A stretch of DNA of 64,000 nt from Carallia brachiata (GCA_021464245.1 JADCRB010000118.1:2358056-2422055), one strand, 5' to 3'. Positions 11,145 through 22,461 are shown, numbered from the stretch's first letter. Notes: a model not told the origin generated them from the sequence alone. A program made the numbers and translations.

Positions 11145-14100
11145 TCATGCTTGCAGATCCTTGTTTGCCTTCCACACGGGAGCATTCAGGGCAACGCCTT
11201 CAGTCAATGTTCCAGTTCCATTTTCCGTCCCAATCAGAGGATCGGATTCACTTTCCTTTGCCTAAACCGTTTGAAGACAGGGAAAACACAGGTTATCCAA
11301 AGCTTTGTAGGAATAAAGCTGGATACAACAAGAATGGACTTATTCGAAAGAAGTGGGAGAAACAGGGAAGGGCGCAGAGGAATAAAACGATGACAATGTT
11401 GAAAACTGTCTGCACATGCATACAAAATGGAAGAACTTGAATTACCTCAGGAAATTTTGTAGTTCAATAAAAAAAAAAAACAAAGAATTACCTCAGGTAA
11501 TTTTGCTGATGCTTCGCTAGCCTTCTGCTTGTTCTCAACTGTGCAGTAACAAGAATATAGTATCATCCCAATCACTGCAATAAGGATCCCTAAGATATTG
11601 CGCCAGCTAAATGGATCGCGAAGTAGAACATAGCCAAAGCCCAAAACTAGGCATGTTTTCAGGTGTCCTAGGACTTGATATGTGACTGGAGATGTCTTTC
11701 CAATAACCAGAAATGTGCTGAAGTTTACAGAGACAGATATCAGGCATGAAAGAACAATGAAGAACTGCAACCAAATAAACCGCACATAATCATATCAGAA
11801 ACGAAAGCATGGAGAATACAACAAAGGTTGGTGGTCTGAGAATCTTCAATCCTCACCAGGACTGTAGGGGTATAATTGAAAGCAAAAACGCTTAGGTTAG
11901 TCAGAAGCCAGTCCAAAATTGGGCCAGTGATGAATAATGTGAGTGCCTGATAGGGGCAAGACTGATACAGAAGTTGGGTTGATGATACTTTAAACTTCTT
12001 CTGGATTGTATTGGTCATCTGAAGCAATCGTCGTCAAGGACAGAATCACAATTTTTATAGTGCAAGAAATACTATCCCTGGGATATAAGATTTGTTTAAA
12101 CGTATTGAAGTTACTTCGGATGCAACAGTTAAATATGAAAAAGCAAGAGATCAAGCAATAAACAGTAAACATCATAGGCAGTTCGTATGAGGATACAATC
12201 TGGGCAATGCAAGTTGTTATGACTGCAAGTAGAGACAGGACAGAACCAAGGATATTGAGCTGAAGATCAGTTACTGTTGCAATTCCAACACCCAAAAGAA
12301 GAATTCCTAGAGAAAGCTGGATATTCTGACTGCAAAAAATTTGAAGAAAGTATCAGTATATGGCTCTAACTAGACAAACAGTTGACACAAGAAATCAATC
12401 AAGACTGAATTTTTCTAAAGCAGCTACCAAAACTACGTGGTCTCTTATGTTTTTATGAATCAAATGTTAGCAGATTAGAACTAACCGCAGCAGCACAAGT
12501 GCCTGGAAACTTTAAAAAAGTAATAGAGTGGCAGTGTCTAATTTGATGACGAACAAACAATGAAAAAATAAAACTGTGCCCAGGAAAACAAGAGACAACA
12601 CAATATTCAGCAAGTCAAGAACGATAGAATACTTGGTTTCTTCAATTCAGTCCGAATGACCATTTTAGGATCAACCTCAAGGATCCATAGACAGTCTAAC
12701 CTGTGTACCTCGGCCGCAGTCTTCTTGAAGGAGTTTCAGTTTCCAGAAACAATTAGGAGCAAAATCCACCTTTTTTGTTCTAGTTTCAAAGTTCATAATT
12801 TTCGAAGAAACAGAAAACCAACTACAGACACTGGAAACTTTTGCCATCCAATTTAAAACACAAAATGAAATCAACCCTGGACAGGAATGCCGCAGAAAAA
12901 AATGGGTGTGCATCAAACCACACAGGGGACCATGATAAGGCTTACCTGAATTTCTTCCTGAAGAAAAGAGTCTCCAACAGAACAGTACATGGGATTATTG
13001 CCAGCTTCGTCATCTAAAATGAGAAATGAGAGAACATTTTTAAGAAGCTAAAATTCCTAAAACCTTGCAAGTTGGTTTTCAAAATCATACAAAAAATGTT
13101 ATACCACATGCATAAAGTATATATAACCTTCTGGCCTACGTTATAAGCTTTGGGTCAACCAAAAGGTTTTCAATGACATTAGACAAGCTTTACAACATCC
13201 ATAGTAGTACGCCTTCAAGCACAATTCAATTAGCATTTGCGCTAATAGAGCATCATAAAGGATGGTTTGGCTGGCATTCAGCTCAATCAGCTTTGCATGT
13301 GTTACACGCTAACAAAATCTAGGACATATGAAGCAGGCATGTTAAAGCTATAGTTGCACAATTAAGCATAGAGGTTATGTACTAAGCTACAATGTCCCAG
13401 GCACCTCCACCTAATGACTTTACATTCACATTTGGTTAAGGATGTCATGACAACCACTAAAATGATGAAGAAAAACCAACACATGAACGAAAAATAGGGA
13501 ACTAGTTTCTTAGGATGTGAAACTAGAGACAAACGAAGAAAAACTGGAAGCTATTTAGTCATAATGCTGCAAGATCGACTGTAAACTGTCTACTGCTGTT
13601 TCACAGATTTTGAATCATAACTAATGATATGGAAGAATCTGGAGTTTGGACAAAGTAAACAAACCCAAACAATGGCATCCCAATGCATGAGGCTAATACA
13701 CCCTACGGTCTAGGGAAGGGTTAGATGTATTAAGCCTTACCTTTATTTTCACAAAGAGACTGTTTCCGTGAATTGAACCTGTGATCACCAGATCACAATA
13801 AAATAACCTTACCATTACACCAAGGCTCGCCATTAACCACCAATAAGATTTTAAATTATATTTAATGTAGAATTGAGAGAGAAGTATTATACCTGATAGA
13901 AACCTACTGAATTGAAACCCAAGCAAAGATTCAAAAGCCCGATGGAGATTCCATTTAATACGCCAAACCCCATTACAGCTCTGGAATCAAAAGGCTTGTG
14001 TTCGAATAATTTCATCCATAGTGCCACGTGAAGAGAGCAAAATGTAACCAAGAGGTGCCAACTCGTCAATGTTGTGGCTGCATCCTTCGGAACCCAAGTT

Positions 14101-15119
14101 AGTAATGGGCACAAGAAAAAAAAAAACAAAAGGTAACCTATCAGGAGTAAAATAAGGAAGCCTATTCATGTGATGTTACGTAGAAAGATAAGGAAATAAT
14201 TAGCCCGTGTCCTCCACGTCAGAATTATTGTTTGCGCTTGAGGCTTTTAGCCATTTCATTATTGCTGTTGAGCTCTGCAACCAATTATGTGCCCCCAAAA
14301 TTTCTATATGAAGATGCATGACTCACAACCAGAAAAAATGAAAAGCATAATTTCTTTCGAACCGAAAATAGGGAAAGTACTATATCTTTGCCTGAACAGC
14401 ATCATGCTATTGCCCATTTCATTAAAAGGCTTCTCCACGCAACACATAAGATTATTCTAATTCTGATTTTAAAGCATTAAAAGAAAAAAATTATATTAAG
14501 CCAACAAATAGAATAACAGATGAAAACTTACGAACTAAATCTTCACAATTAGTTATGCCCTTTAGAAAAAAGTTCATCATTATTCTGACAAGTGAAGAGT
14601 TCAGACAATAACCGAACAAATAAACGACTGTCCCAGAAGCCTTAATTAACTTTCTTGTGCAAAAAAGTTGAGGTCTTTCACCATAAACCAATCAAAACAC
14701 TTGAGCATGGCAAAGATTTCTACCTGAAGCAAATAAATTGAGGATATCAAGAGCACTAAATGAGATACAAAGACTAAACTATTGACAAATCCTCAGTGCA
14801 ATGATTCATCTAGATTTAACTGAACTCGACAACAAGATCACATTCAATAGACATTGAACCAAGAAGCCCCCATCAAACAATTTGACAAAAAAAAAGGATT
14901 TTTCACCCATCAAACAATCAATGCCAATCATTCATCAGTTGAATCTAACCGAACGGGACACGATCAATGCATCAAAAAAAGGGAGATGGGTTACTCACCA
15001 AAAGTGAAGCCGAGCGTGCTGATGAGAGCTTTGTTGCAAATCACAATGGAAACGGATGATACCACTGACAAACTCAAAGCCCCCAATGTCCCCAGCTGGA
15101 ACCTCTGGTTTTCACTCAT
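11145..15119 (-). CDS. UXT: UDP-xylose transporter-like nucleotide-sugar transporter, 7 exons
   Basis: Exons in minus-strand order: 14999-15119, 13893-14077, 12946-13013, 12197-12329, 11857-12018, 11492-11764, 11145-11261. The CDS is 1059 nt (352 residues) with no frame break. The protein is a multi-spanning drug/metabolite-superfamily transporter with about ten hydrophobic segments. Diagnostic blocks are VVSSVSIVICNKAL, TLTSWHLLVTFC, GFYQMTKLAIIPCTVLLET, TNTIQKKF and GKTSPVTYQVLGHLKT. They match the plant KT group whose Arabidopsis UXT members carry UDP-xylose into the Golgi for xylan and xyloglucan synthesis. The tail SESDPLIGTENGTG...APVWKANKDLQA resembles the At1g06890 type. The start at 15119 gives the conserved N-terminus; open frame continues upstream but lacks conservation. 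The intron between exons 4 and 5 looks U12-type. Exact substrate is inferred from family only. Confidence 0.92.
13675..13831 (-). repeat. Au-type SINE in an intron of the transporter gene
   Basis: On the minus strand the element starts GGCGAGCCTTGGTGTAATGG, with the pol III A-box TGGTGTAATGG, followed by the B-box GGTTCAATTC. It then has GGAAACAGTCTCTTTG and a CCCTTCCCTAGACC tail. This is the head and body of the tRNA-derived Au SINE family of plants. It lies between exons 2 and 3 of the transporter, in the same orientation as the gene. The borders are approximate and no target duplication was found. Confidence 0.75.
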
Positions 15120-16604
15120 TTTCGCAACCCCTCCCGCCAACACCAAATTTCCCTCCTTCTTCTTCCCTATAACTTCTATTCCAATTCCAACACAATTCAC
15201 AACCAACCCAATCCGAATCTGCCAACCCCAACTCCTCAAATGCACATTTTTAGATGCCCAATTGAGCAAAAACCTCAATTATATTCCAAAGATTGAATTT
15301 TGAGGGGAAAAAGAGAAAAAAGATGCGATCTTTAACGGTGTGGGCAAGTGAAATCAATGGAGAAGCAGAATGAGAGAGAGATTATAAATGGGAATGATGT
15401 AAAGAAGTGACAATGGATCGTAGTCTTATTAATCTTTATTTGTAATGGGAAGTTGTGTAAGTCTTAATTCGTTGTTATTGTTGGAGGAGCAGTGTAGTTT
15501 GCTGTCGTGGGAGAAAGATGCAACCTTTTGACTCGATGCCATTTATTGCGGGGATCAGTGTGCCACTTCTTGTGGCAAATTTTTTGACATGATCTCTTGG
15601 GATGATTTTTTATTTTTTTCATTTTTCATCGATTACTTGCACTTGCACCCCACATGTAGACACGGCTGTTGTATTACTATAAAATTGGATATAAATTTTT
15701 TATTTTTTGACGGATGAATGCATTAAAATTTAAATCTGTTTGATTATCTCATTCATACTAAATTTTATTCATTAAGAGACTTATATTTATACAATGAAAA
15801 TGCATCTTTCATTCATATGAATCACATATCTTAATCTTCTAATATTATAAGGTAAGACTTGTAGAATAGAAATATAAGTTATAATCATTGAGATATTACT
15901 TGAAAAATTATTATTTTATATTCAAATTAAGTTGTCACTTTAAAAATTTTCAAAATTAAAACCAAAACAACATGAGAGAAAAGTTATCCAAATTGTTATT
16001 AGTTGCTATGAGTTGATTTGGCGATTTGGCAAATGAACTGTGTTAGGGGAGAAAATGAAATTCTGATTTAAGGTTCAAAGTTGACTGTTCTACTTTTAAC
16101 TCCATTTACAAACTAGACAGTATTCCACTTATTTTTTATGACGATTTTCATTTCAAATATGGGTTAATAAGAAGATTAAAATGACAAAATGGATTAGGAT
16201 CAACAGTTCTACAGTAGCATTTAGCATTTTTTTTTATCGGTAACAATTAAGAATTTGTTATTTAGGGTATCGGATGTAAATTTCTCTACATATTTAAATA
16301 CATGAATCAATATTAATATGCTAATACAGATGCAAAAAATATTTTTTAAATGATTCATATACATTGAAAATGCAAGAATATAAATGAGTTTTGCACTTCT
16401 AACGATACAAGTATTTTGGACCATGAGTATATTAGGTTTGTATATAGGAAATGTGGTGATGATTAGATTTTTCCATATTGTATATGTGCTCAACCAGGTA
16501 TCCATACTCTGTCCGCTTTGCGATTTATCATGTACTGAGGCAAGTAAAAAGTTGCAGATTGAAGAGAAATTGCAAGCATATTAAGAGAATGACTAGAAAC
16601 AATG
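15120..16604. other. Upstream region of the transporter gene and AT-rich spacer
   Basis: The bases just above 15119 are the transporter 5' UTR and promoter. They include an open but non-conserved extension up to 15278. From about 15600 the sequence is AT-rich spacer with no gene that I can support. Confidence 0.5.
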
Positions 16605-17292
16605 AGATTGTGGACTCTTCTAATTCGACGTGCACAGGCTGCACGAAGTGGTAACCAAAGGACTGCAATCTGATGTTAGAGCAGATCAGACAACATTCTT
16701 CTTCTTTTGGGGACCGAAGCCAAAGATTGGCCCACAACTTTGCCAGTGGATTTGAGGCACACTTGGCTGGTACTCGGAAATCATTCTATACACACTTTGC
16801 TGGAAGCCCCACTTCAGCTGTGGATATTCCGAAGGCTTACCAGCTTTATGCTACAACATTCCTATTCAAGAAAATGACTAAAACCTTGGCAAACTGAACA
16901 ATTGCCAGAGTGGTAGAGAAGGCGACAAGGTTGCACGATGATAAGGATCAAGCCCAAGCCGAAGTCCACGAGGCATTTTAGGAAGACCTCAGATCCCACT
17001 GGGGATCTCAATGTTTATTTATCAAATAAGACAAAACACTCGCAAGTATAACCCTTCGCCAACTAATAAGGGTCCTCCAAACTACTTATAAGTACTTTAA
17101 AAAAGTATTGTTCATAAAGTAATAACCTCATATTCTTATAAATATGTTAATCTCTCGTCATCGTCCACAGTGTTGACTTAAGTATTAAAGTGCTAATGTC
17201 GGGTCCCATCTTCGCACTCTTTAACCGTGTTTTGTTTTGCAGGTCATGAGGTTCAGCAGATTTGCATCTCCCTTAGTGGTCTAGCTTACATC

Positions 17293-17712
17293 TGTTGAAG
17301 ACCTTGGAGATCCTGGTGCTGCAGTTTTGCTTGCTGGTTCAAGTTGTAGCCGTTACAGCAACTGGTTTTTCCTCCAAGAAAATAACTGATGCACTAATCA
17401 GTTGGAATGGTCTGGAAGGCATTTAGAAGGAGCTGGATTAGTCTATTTTGTCTATATTTTGATGTGCAATCAGAAGATATTTTGGTTTATAATGCTGTAT
17501 ATTCAAACTAAGTAATCATATAATGATATAAGCATATATCACGCTTAAACTTTGAATATTAAGCATGTTTTGTATAAATTATCAAATCATGCTAATGAAA
17601 TTGAGATTGCTGCTTTACTCTTTTTGGAATTTATCTTTTTACTATTCTCTCTTCATCTTGCCCAACCACATTGCCTGCTGTTATTATAGTGTTTTTGTTT
17701 AAAATACCAACA
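17293..17712 (+). repeat. 5' LTR of the TRIM
   Basis: Starts TGTTGAAGACC and ends ACCAACA. Paired with 17850-18268. Confidence 0.9.
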
Positions 17713-17849
17713 CTGGTATCAGAGCAGTATTTCATCCGAGAGACCTGCAGCTTGAGAGAGGGAAAGAAGAGTGATTCCAATACACAAGTGAGGTCTATAC
17801 AATCAAAAGTGTTAACCCACTTAAGAAAAGCCCCCGCACCAAGGAGGAG

Positions 17850-18268
17850 TGTTGAAGACCTTGAAGACCCTGGTGCTGCAGCTTTGCTTGCTGGTTCAAG
17901 TTGTAGTCCTTGTGGCCACTGTTTTTCCCTCCAAGAATATAACTAATGCACTAATCAATTGGAATGGTCTGGGAGGCAGCTAGGAGGAACTGGATCAGTC
18001 TATTTTGTCTGTATTTTGATGCATAATCAGAAGATATTTTGGTTTATAATGCTATATATTCAAACTAAGTAATCATATGATGATGTAAACATATATCATG
18101 CTTAAAATTTGAATTTTAGAATGCTTTCTATAAACTATTAGATTATGCTAATGAAATTGAGATTGCTGCTTTCCTCTTTCTCGGATTTATCTTTTTACTC
18201 TTCTATCTTCATCTCGCCCGACCACATTGGTTGCTGTTATTATAGTGTTCTTGTTTAAAATACCAACA
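17850..18268 (+). repeat. 3' LTR of the TRIM
   Basis: Starts TGTTGAAGACC directly after the purine tract and ends ACCAACA, followed by the second copy of the target duplication ACATC. Confidence 0.9.
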
Positions 18269-19304
18269 ACATCCCAGCCGGGATTGGCTCGATCACATGA
18301 TATTGATTTTGGCATTTCTTATGGTTTTTAGCGGCCTTGATTTATACATCGTCTCTCCGGTGACTTCCCATGATTCGAATGACAGGAATCGACCTCCCCC
18401 AACCAGGTTGTCGTCCTGCAGAAAGAGTTGCACAGACTTGACATGGCTTAAAAAGATTGGCTGAGAGACTAATTGTCCCATTTGAGTATAATGCCATTGC
18501 ACAAAGATGGGAAAAACATAATACATGAGGATCTCAAGATTGACAAAGATGAGATAGTTGTCGTTAATAGTACGTACAGGCTCAGGTACTTACCTGACGA
18601 CACAATGGTGCTTGATAGCCGGAGGGAAGCTGTTTTGAAATTGACAAAGCAAATCAATCCTGTTATATTTCTCCAAGGAATAATTAGTGGTTCTCACAAG
18701 GCCCCCTTCATTGTCACAAGGTTCCGTGAGGCAATCTTCCATCTCTCTGCGTGTTTTGACATGTTTAAGGCTAATGCGACTCGCGAAGATCAGGAGAGGT
18801 TGGTGTATGATAGCGTGTGAAGGTACAGAAAGGGTCCGGAAACACACAAGCAGTGGCAGGCCAGGACTTCAAGGATTGGGATCAGGCAGCTCCTGTTGTA
18901 TAAAGATGTCCGGAAAAGAGTGGAAACATCAAATCTGATTGTCATAAAGACTTGCAGTTGACGAGGTCGGCCACTTGTTACTTCCGGGGTGGAAGGGAAG
19001 AACCAACGCTATTTCAGCTTGGAAACCTGTCTAAGACTAATGAAAAGGCTATTGTCTGTCAGGAATTCAAGATCTTTTGTGTCTATTTCAATAAATCATA
19101 ACAGTAGCAAAAAATTCCTATTCTTTAAGCATAAATGTCGTACTTTAAACTAAGCACGTACTTGGAAACTAATCCCCCTAATGATCTTGAAAAGTACTGG
19201 GAATCCATTAATCTCTTCCTTTTTCGAGCATTGCCTTTAGAAAATCTTACCAAGCTAGCCCGTAAAACAACAAAGCTTATATGCTATAACTGATGAGTTT
19301 ATGA

Positions 19305-19670
19305 CCTTGAGGCTCTTTTAGCTGGTACCAGGACGCCAGCATACTAGAAGTAACAAGACACCAGCTATTGACGTCTTAAAAGCTCATAAGGCCTATGTTG
19401 AAGCATGTTCTATTAAGAAACTGTCAAATTTCTTTACTGACCATACAATTTTTGAGATTGTGGGAAAGCATCACAGCTCCACATCATTGATTTTGGCATT
19501 CTCTACGGTTTTCCAGTGCCCTTGAGGACCTCAATATAGACAGAGAAGAGATGGTTGTCGTCAACCCTGATGACAAGGTTGTAGCAAACAGTGCCAGACA
19601 CACAACTCTACAATTGACCATGAGTCCAATTACGTGCACTGAGAAAACTGACCTGGTAAATTTATAGTGC
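19305..19670 (+). pseudogene. Second GRAS gene fragment
   Basis: After a frame change, translations give DLEALLAGTRTP, VLKAHKAYVEACSIKKLSNFF, TDHTIFEI, then LHIIDFGILYGF, and after a jump EDLNIDREEMVVVN. The order is that of the leucine-rich and VHIID regions of the same GRAS subfamily as the neighbouring pseudogene, but the part between the VHIID core and the EDL block is missing. Several stops and frame changes are present. It lies 270 bp downstream of the first copy in the same orientation, suggesting decay of a tandem GRAS array. Confidence 0.75.
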
Positions 19671-19875
19671 AATTTACTGATTAAATTATACAACTAAACG
19701 ATAATTGTTCGCAACAAAAAATCAATAAAACTAACTATCTTTATCCCTTTTTTATTGAAATAATAATCATTTGTTTACATAATTTAATCGATTATTGTTC
19801 TATAGTTCTTTCCGTCCTTTTTTTTTTTTTTTCTGGCGTCCGTTTATGTTTTTCGATTGGGAATATGGCACTGAT
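19670..19875. other. Short spacer between relics
   Basis: AT-rich sequence with a T tract near 19818. Nothing supported. Confidence 0.4.
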
Positions 19876-20090
19876 GGGGTTTGGAGTAGATGGAAAGGAT
19901 GCATTCGTGAATGTACAACGACGGCAAGGGTGTCTGTATCTTGGTAAATAGATCTCCTGGCTCAGGAGATCGCGTTGACCCCAGGACTTGGGCAGGGTGA
20001 CCTGGTATCACCCTTTTTATCATGGCAGCAAAAGCATTGTTATTTTTCTCTGCAAAAAGGGTGCGATATGGTTTTTTGAACCTTTAACTT
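19876..20090 (+). pseudogene. LINE reverse-transcriptase fragment
   Basis: Translations in shifting frames give SRWKGCIRECTTTARVSV, then LVNRSPGSGD, and FIMAAKALLFFSAKR. These resemble the plant LINE reverse-transcriptase stretch that runs from the W-x3-CI block through a VNG/VNRSP block to the SPxLF...AAE block. Frameshifts and a stop break it, and nothing else of the element is recognisable. It is on the opposite strand from the RNase H relic at 10.2-10.7 kb and is not obviously part of the same insertion. Confidence 0.55.
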
Positions 20091-20157
20091 TTGCAATATA
20101 CAACGGATTGGCTAAGTAGTAACGACGAATTTAAAATTGTATGCGTTAGCTGTATGG

Positions 20158-20360
20158 CTTTTTTTTTTTTTTTTTGGTTTAAAATCGTCTAATATCCAGT
20201 CTAATAGGCTGACTAATTTGGACCGACTCGAGCAGAATCCAAAGGGTGACAAAGGTCTCCCAGTGAGTATTTAACGCGACTACATTCTCAGAAATTCGAA
20301 CTCGAGACATCTAGTTAAGAGATGACGAGTTCCTGCTACTCGCACCAGCGCTCACTAATC
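20158..20360 (-). repeat. SINE with poly(A) tail and flanking target duplication
   Basis: On the minus strand a 203-bp unit ends in a long A run (the plus-strand T tract from 20159). Its head contains CTCGAGTTCGAATTTC, a B-box-like sequence, with a plausible A-box region (GCTGGTGCGAGTAGCAGG) upstream. It is flanked by near-identical 13-bp sequences GTTAGCTGTATGG (20145-20157) and GTTAGTTATATGG (20361-20373), the signature of target-primed integration. The family was not identified. Confidence 0.7.
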
Positions 20361-20373
20361 GTTAGTTATATGG

Positions 20374-20751
20374 TCTCACTTAGCAGTAAGTGTTATATTA
20401 CCAATCCAAAATTTGTCTTAAAGAAATTTTTGCAAAGGGTGAATTGAAGCTCTCTTAATGTGAAGCAAGTAATTAAATAATTTAAGCTGCTGTGAGGATG
20501 GAATAATCTTATAATCTCTCATAAATCATTCTTTAATGATCCAAAGACTGGTAAAATGCGATTCAAACATAAATAAAAATCTCACACACTATTTGCCTAG
20601 CGGGTGCTAATTTAGCCACCTCTGCATATTTTTTTTTTCTTTTAAAGCTCTGCTTCTTCAAATTTCTTCATAAGAAGCAGTTCTAGACTTAGTAACACAA
20701 ATGTTCACCAACCTAGCGCCTAGTGAAAATTCTTGAAAATAATCCTGCTAA
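20374..20751. other. Spacer and 3' UTR of the expansin gene
   Basis: Bases nearest 20751 should be the expansin 3' UTR. No other gene or element is visible. Confidence 0.45.
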
Positions 20752-22378
20752 TTAAAACTGACCACCTTCAAAGGTCTGACCGAACTGCCAACCAGCAGGC
20801 ACCACGTTGTAGGCTGTCACAGTTCTACCATCACTGGCAGTGACTTGGAAGGACAGGCTCTGGCCATTGAGATATGAGTTGCTCTGCCAGTTCTGGCCCC
20901 AGTTTCTTGACATGGGCAGCCACCCTGTCCTGGAGCCTTTGACTGAGACTGCATGAACATCTCCTGCACCGCCGACGTTGGTGATCAAGACCAGGTTGAA
21001 GTAAGAGTGGCCGTTGATTGTAAATCTTATTCCTCCCTTCTTCACACAAGGCACCCTGAACACAAAACACATTCAGTCGTTCAATTTCCATATTGCTAGC
21101 TTGTCGATCTACACAAATTAATGAACACTATTACATGGACGCGGAAATTGGGAGATGTAGAGAGAGACGCAGTTAATTTTGATACACATATTTCATAATT
21201 TTATTGCACTTAGAGTTTAACAATATTGTACACCATAAATTATAAAAAATTCAAAAACTTATGAAATAAAAAATTAAGATTGATATGCGATAGACTTAAC
21301 TTAATAATATATAGACAAGATAAATGTGTGGCTTGCGTATCCCTCCAACAACATCCAATATCATTTCTGTTTGATAAAATGGAATATCCAAATTCTAAGT
21401 TCTTAATCCTAGTCCATTATTTACAAATCTTCCAGGTACATTCCCTTATCTATGTCCCACAATTTAGAAATTACTACGTGTCGGCGTACAAGTCTAGTAC
21501 TGTGAGGGTTAATAGAAGGGATCACATATCGTTAACTTTATTTTACACAAAGAAGTTTTCGTAATTTGAATATGTGACATTGAGGCGTAACCTTTCTGTT
21601 ATAGCAAGGACATCCTGAATTAGGAATTTGCATGACATGAATAGATGGAGTAATACAATCCAAATTAATTGCTCACCTTCTAAAGGAAACAGGGACAATT
21701 CCAGCACGGTACTGGGCAATTTGCAAGAAAGCAGGCTCAGCCAGGTCAAAGTGCTGGAGAGGGGGATTGCACCAGCCGCCATTGTTATTAGGCAAGGCAT
21801 TGTTTGGTGGGCAGAAGTTTGTAGCAGTGACAGTAATGGTCCCAGAGAGACACCATCTGGGGTCATCGTTGCATCTCATTTCATAACAAGCCCCACAGGT
21901 CAATCCATTGTTGAACAAAGCCGTGCTTAATGCTGCAGTGTTGGTTCCATACCCTTGGCTATAAAGATTCCCATATCCGCATGCCCCTCCTGCACGTTGG
22001 ACCCCAAAAACAACACTTAATTTATTTAACATTGCACATTCACACAATACATTGCACAATGTTCATCTTGAAATTAAAAAAAAAAACATCAAACAAGTTT
22101 TAAATTGCAGTAATTAGCGCAATTAATTATGTCTGCAGTAGCAATAATCATTACTGTTAGAGTTTAATATATATTATTCCTGAAACCCTGTACAACAACT
22201 TAAGAGTAGTTTAGTAGTTCAAGGACTTACCCATTGTGCCAGATGCATCCCCACCTCCATAGAAAGTAGCATGAGCACTTTCCCACCCTCCATAGTCAGC
22301 CAAAATCCCATGAATATTGTTTAAATTGAGCAAGCAACTTAAGAAAAGTATGCAAAAAGAAAATGTTCCAGCTGCCAT
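20752..22378 (-). CDS. EXPA: Alpha-expansin, 3 exons
   Basis: Exons in minus-strand order: 22231-22378, 21677-21989, 20752-21055; 765 nt, 254 residues, frame intact. The protein has an N-terminal signal peptide (hydrophobic [14 protein letters not shown]). A double-psi beta-barrel domain follows, with [20 protein letters not shown], the Cys-rich [12 protein letters not shown] and the HFDL motif typical of expansins. The C-terminal carbohydrate-binding module includes [20 protein letters not shown] and [20 protein letters not shown]. Alpha-expansins are secreted and loosen the cell wall at acid pH, without detectable hydrolysis, by weakening cellulose-xyloglucan contacts. The start at 22378 is the Met directly before the signal peptide; the longer upstream frame runs through the TATA box and is not coding. 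The exact EXPA ortholog was not decided. Confidence 0.95.
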
Positions 22379-22451
22379 TGTTGCTGCTAAGAGGGGCAAG
22401 TGAAAATTGCTTTCTATTGCTGTTGTAATGCAGAGCATGAAGGAATGGCCG

Positions 22452-22461
22452 CTATTTATAG
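22452..22461 (-). promoter_or_regulatory. TATA box of the expansin gene
   Basis: Minus-strand CTATAAATAG, about 75 bp upstream of the expansin ATG. It is a strong match to the plant TATA consensus and leaves room for a short 5' UTR. Confidence 0.75.

Larger units (their letters stand above)
17293..18268 (+). mobile_element. Complete TRIM (terminal-repeat retrotransposon in miniature)
   Basis: Two similar direct repeats, 17293-17712 and 17850-18268 (420 and 419 bp), both begin TGTTGAAGACCTTG and end TTTAAAATACCAACA, the usual TG...CA of LTRs. Immediately after the first LTR is TGGTATCAGAGC (17714-17725), the primer-binding site complementary to initiator-Met tRNA. The internal region is only 137 bp and ends in a purine-rich stretch AAGGAGGAG (17841-17849) directly before the second LTR, as expected of a polypurine tract. 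The element is flanked by the 5-bp duplication ACATC (17288-17292 and 18269-18273). It encodes no protein and must have been mobilised by another retrotransposon. Visible differences between the LTRs show that the insertion is not very recent. Confidence 0.92.
16937..18293. mobile_element. Outer inserted element hosting the TRIM (type uncertain)
   Basis: GRAS-like sequence stops after TTGCAC (16931-16936) and resumes at CACATGATATTGATTTTGG (18294). The intervening DNA is therefore an insertion, possibly with a CAC target duplication. Without the TRIM it is about 380 bp. Its ends show a weak inverted similarity: GGATCAAGCCCAAGCC near the left end, and GATCGAGCCAATCCC reading inward on the opposite strand at the right end. 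A block GTGTTGACTTAAG near 17171 and TTTTGCAGGTCATGAGG near 17237 are reminiscent of LTR retrotransposon ends, so a solo LTR is the main alternative. Confidence 0.4.
16605..19034 (+). pseudogene. GRAS transcription factor (LISCL/PAT1-like) pseudogene split by nested insertions
   Basis: The first half (16605-16940) reads RRAQAARSGNQRTA, LEQIRQHSSSFGDRSQRLAH, GFEAHLAGTRKSFYT, KAYQLYATTFLFKKM, then a stop where family members have Arg, then TIARVVEKATRLH. The text resumes at about 18294 with IDFGISYGF, PFEYNAIAQRW, EDLKIDKDEIVVVN, VTRFREAIFHLSACFDMF, ACEGTERV and a final GWKGRTNAISAWKPV with stop at 19032-19034. These are the leucine-rich, VHIID, PFYRE and SAW regions of GRAS proteins of the SCL9/SCL14/SCL33 type, in the right order. 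Frame changes and internal stops are frequent, and about 1.35 kb of transposon sequence sits exactly in the VHIID region. The N-terminal regulatory part was not found. It cannot encode a working protein. Confidence 0.88.

Noticed and set aside
13760..13831. A functional tRNA gene
   Set aside because: A-box and B-box are present, but no cloverleaf can be drawn, and the body and tail match the Au SINE family.
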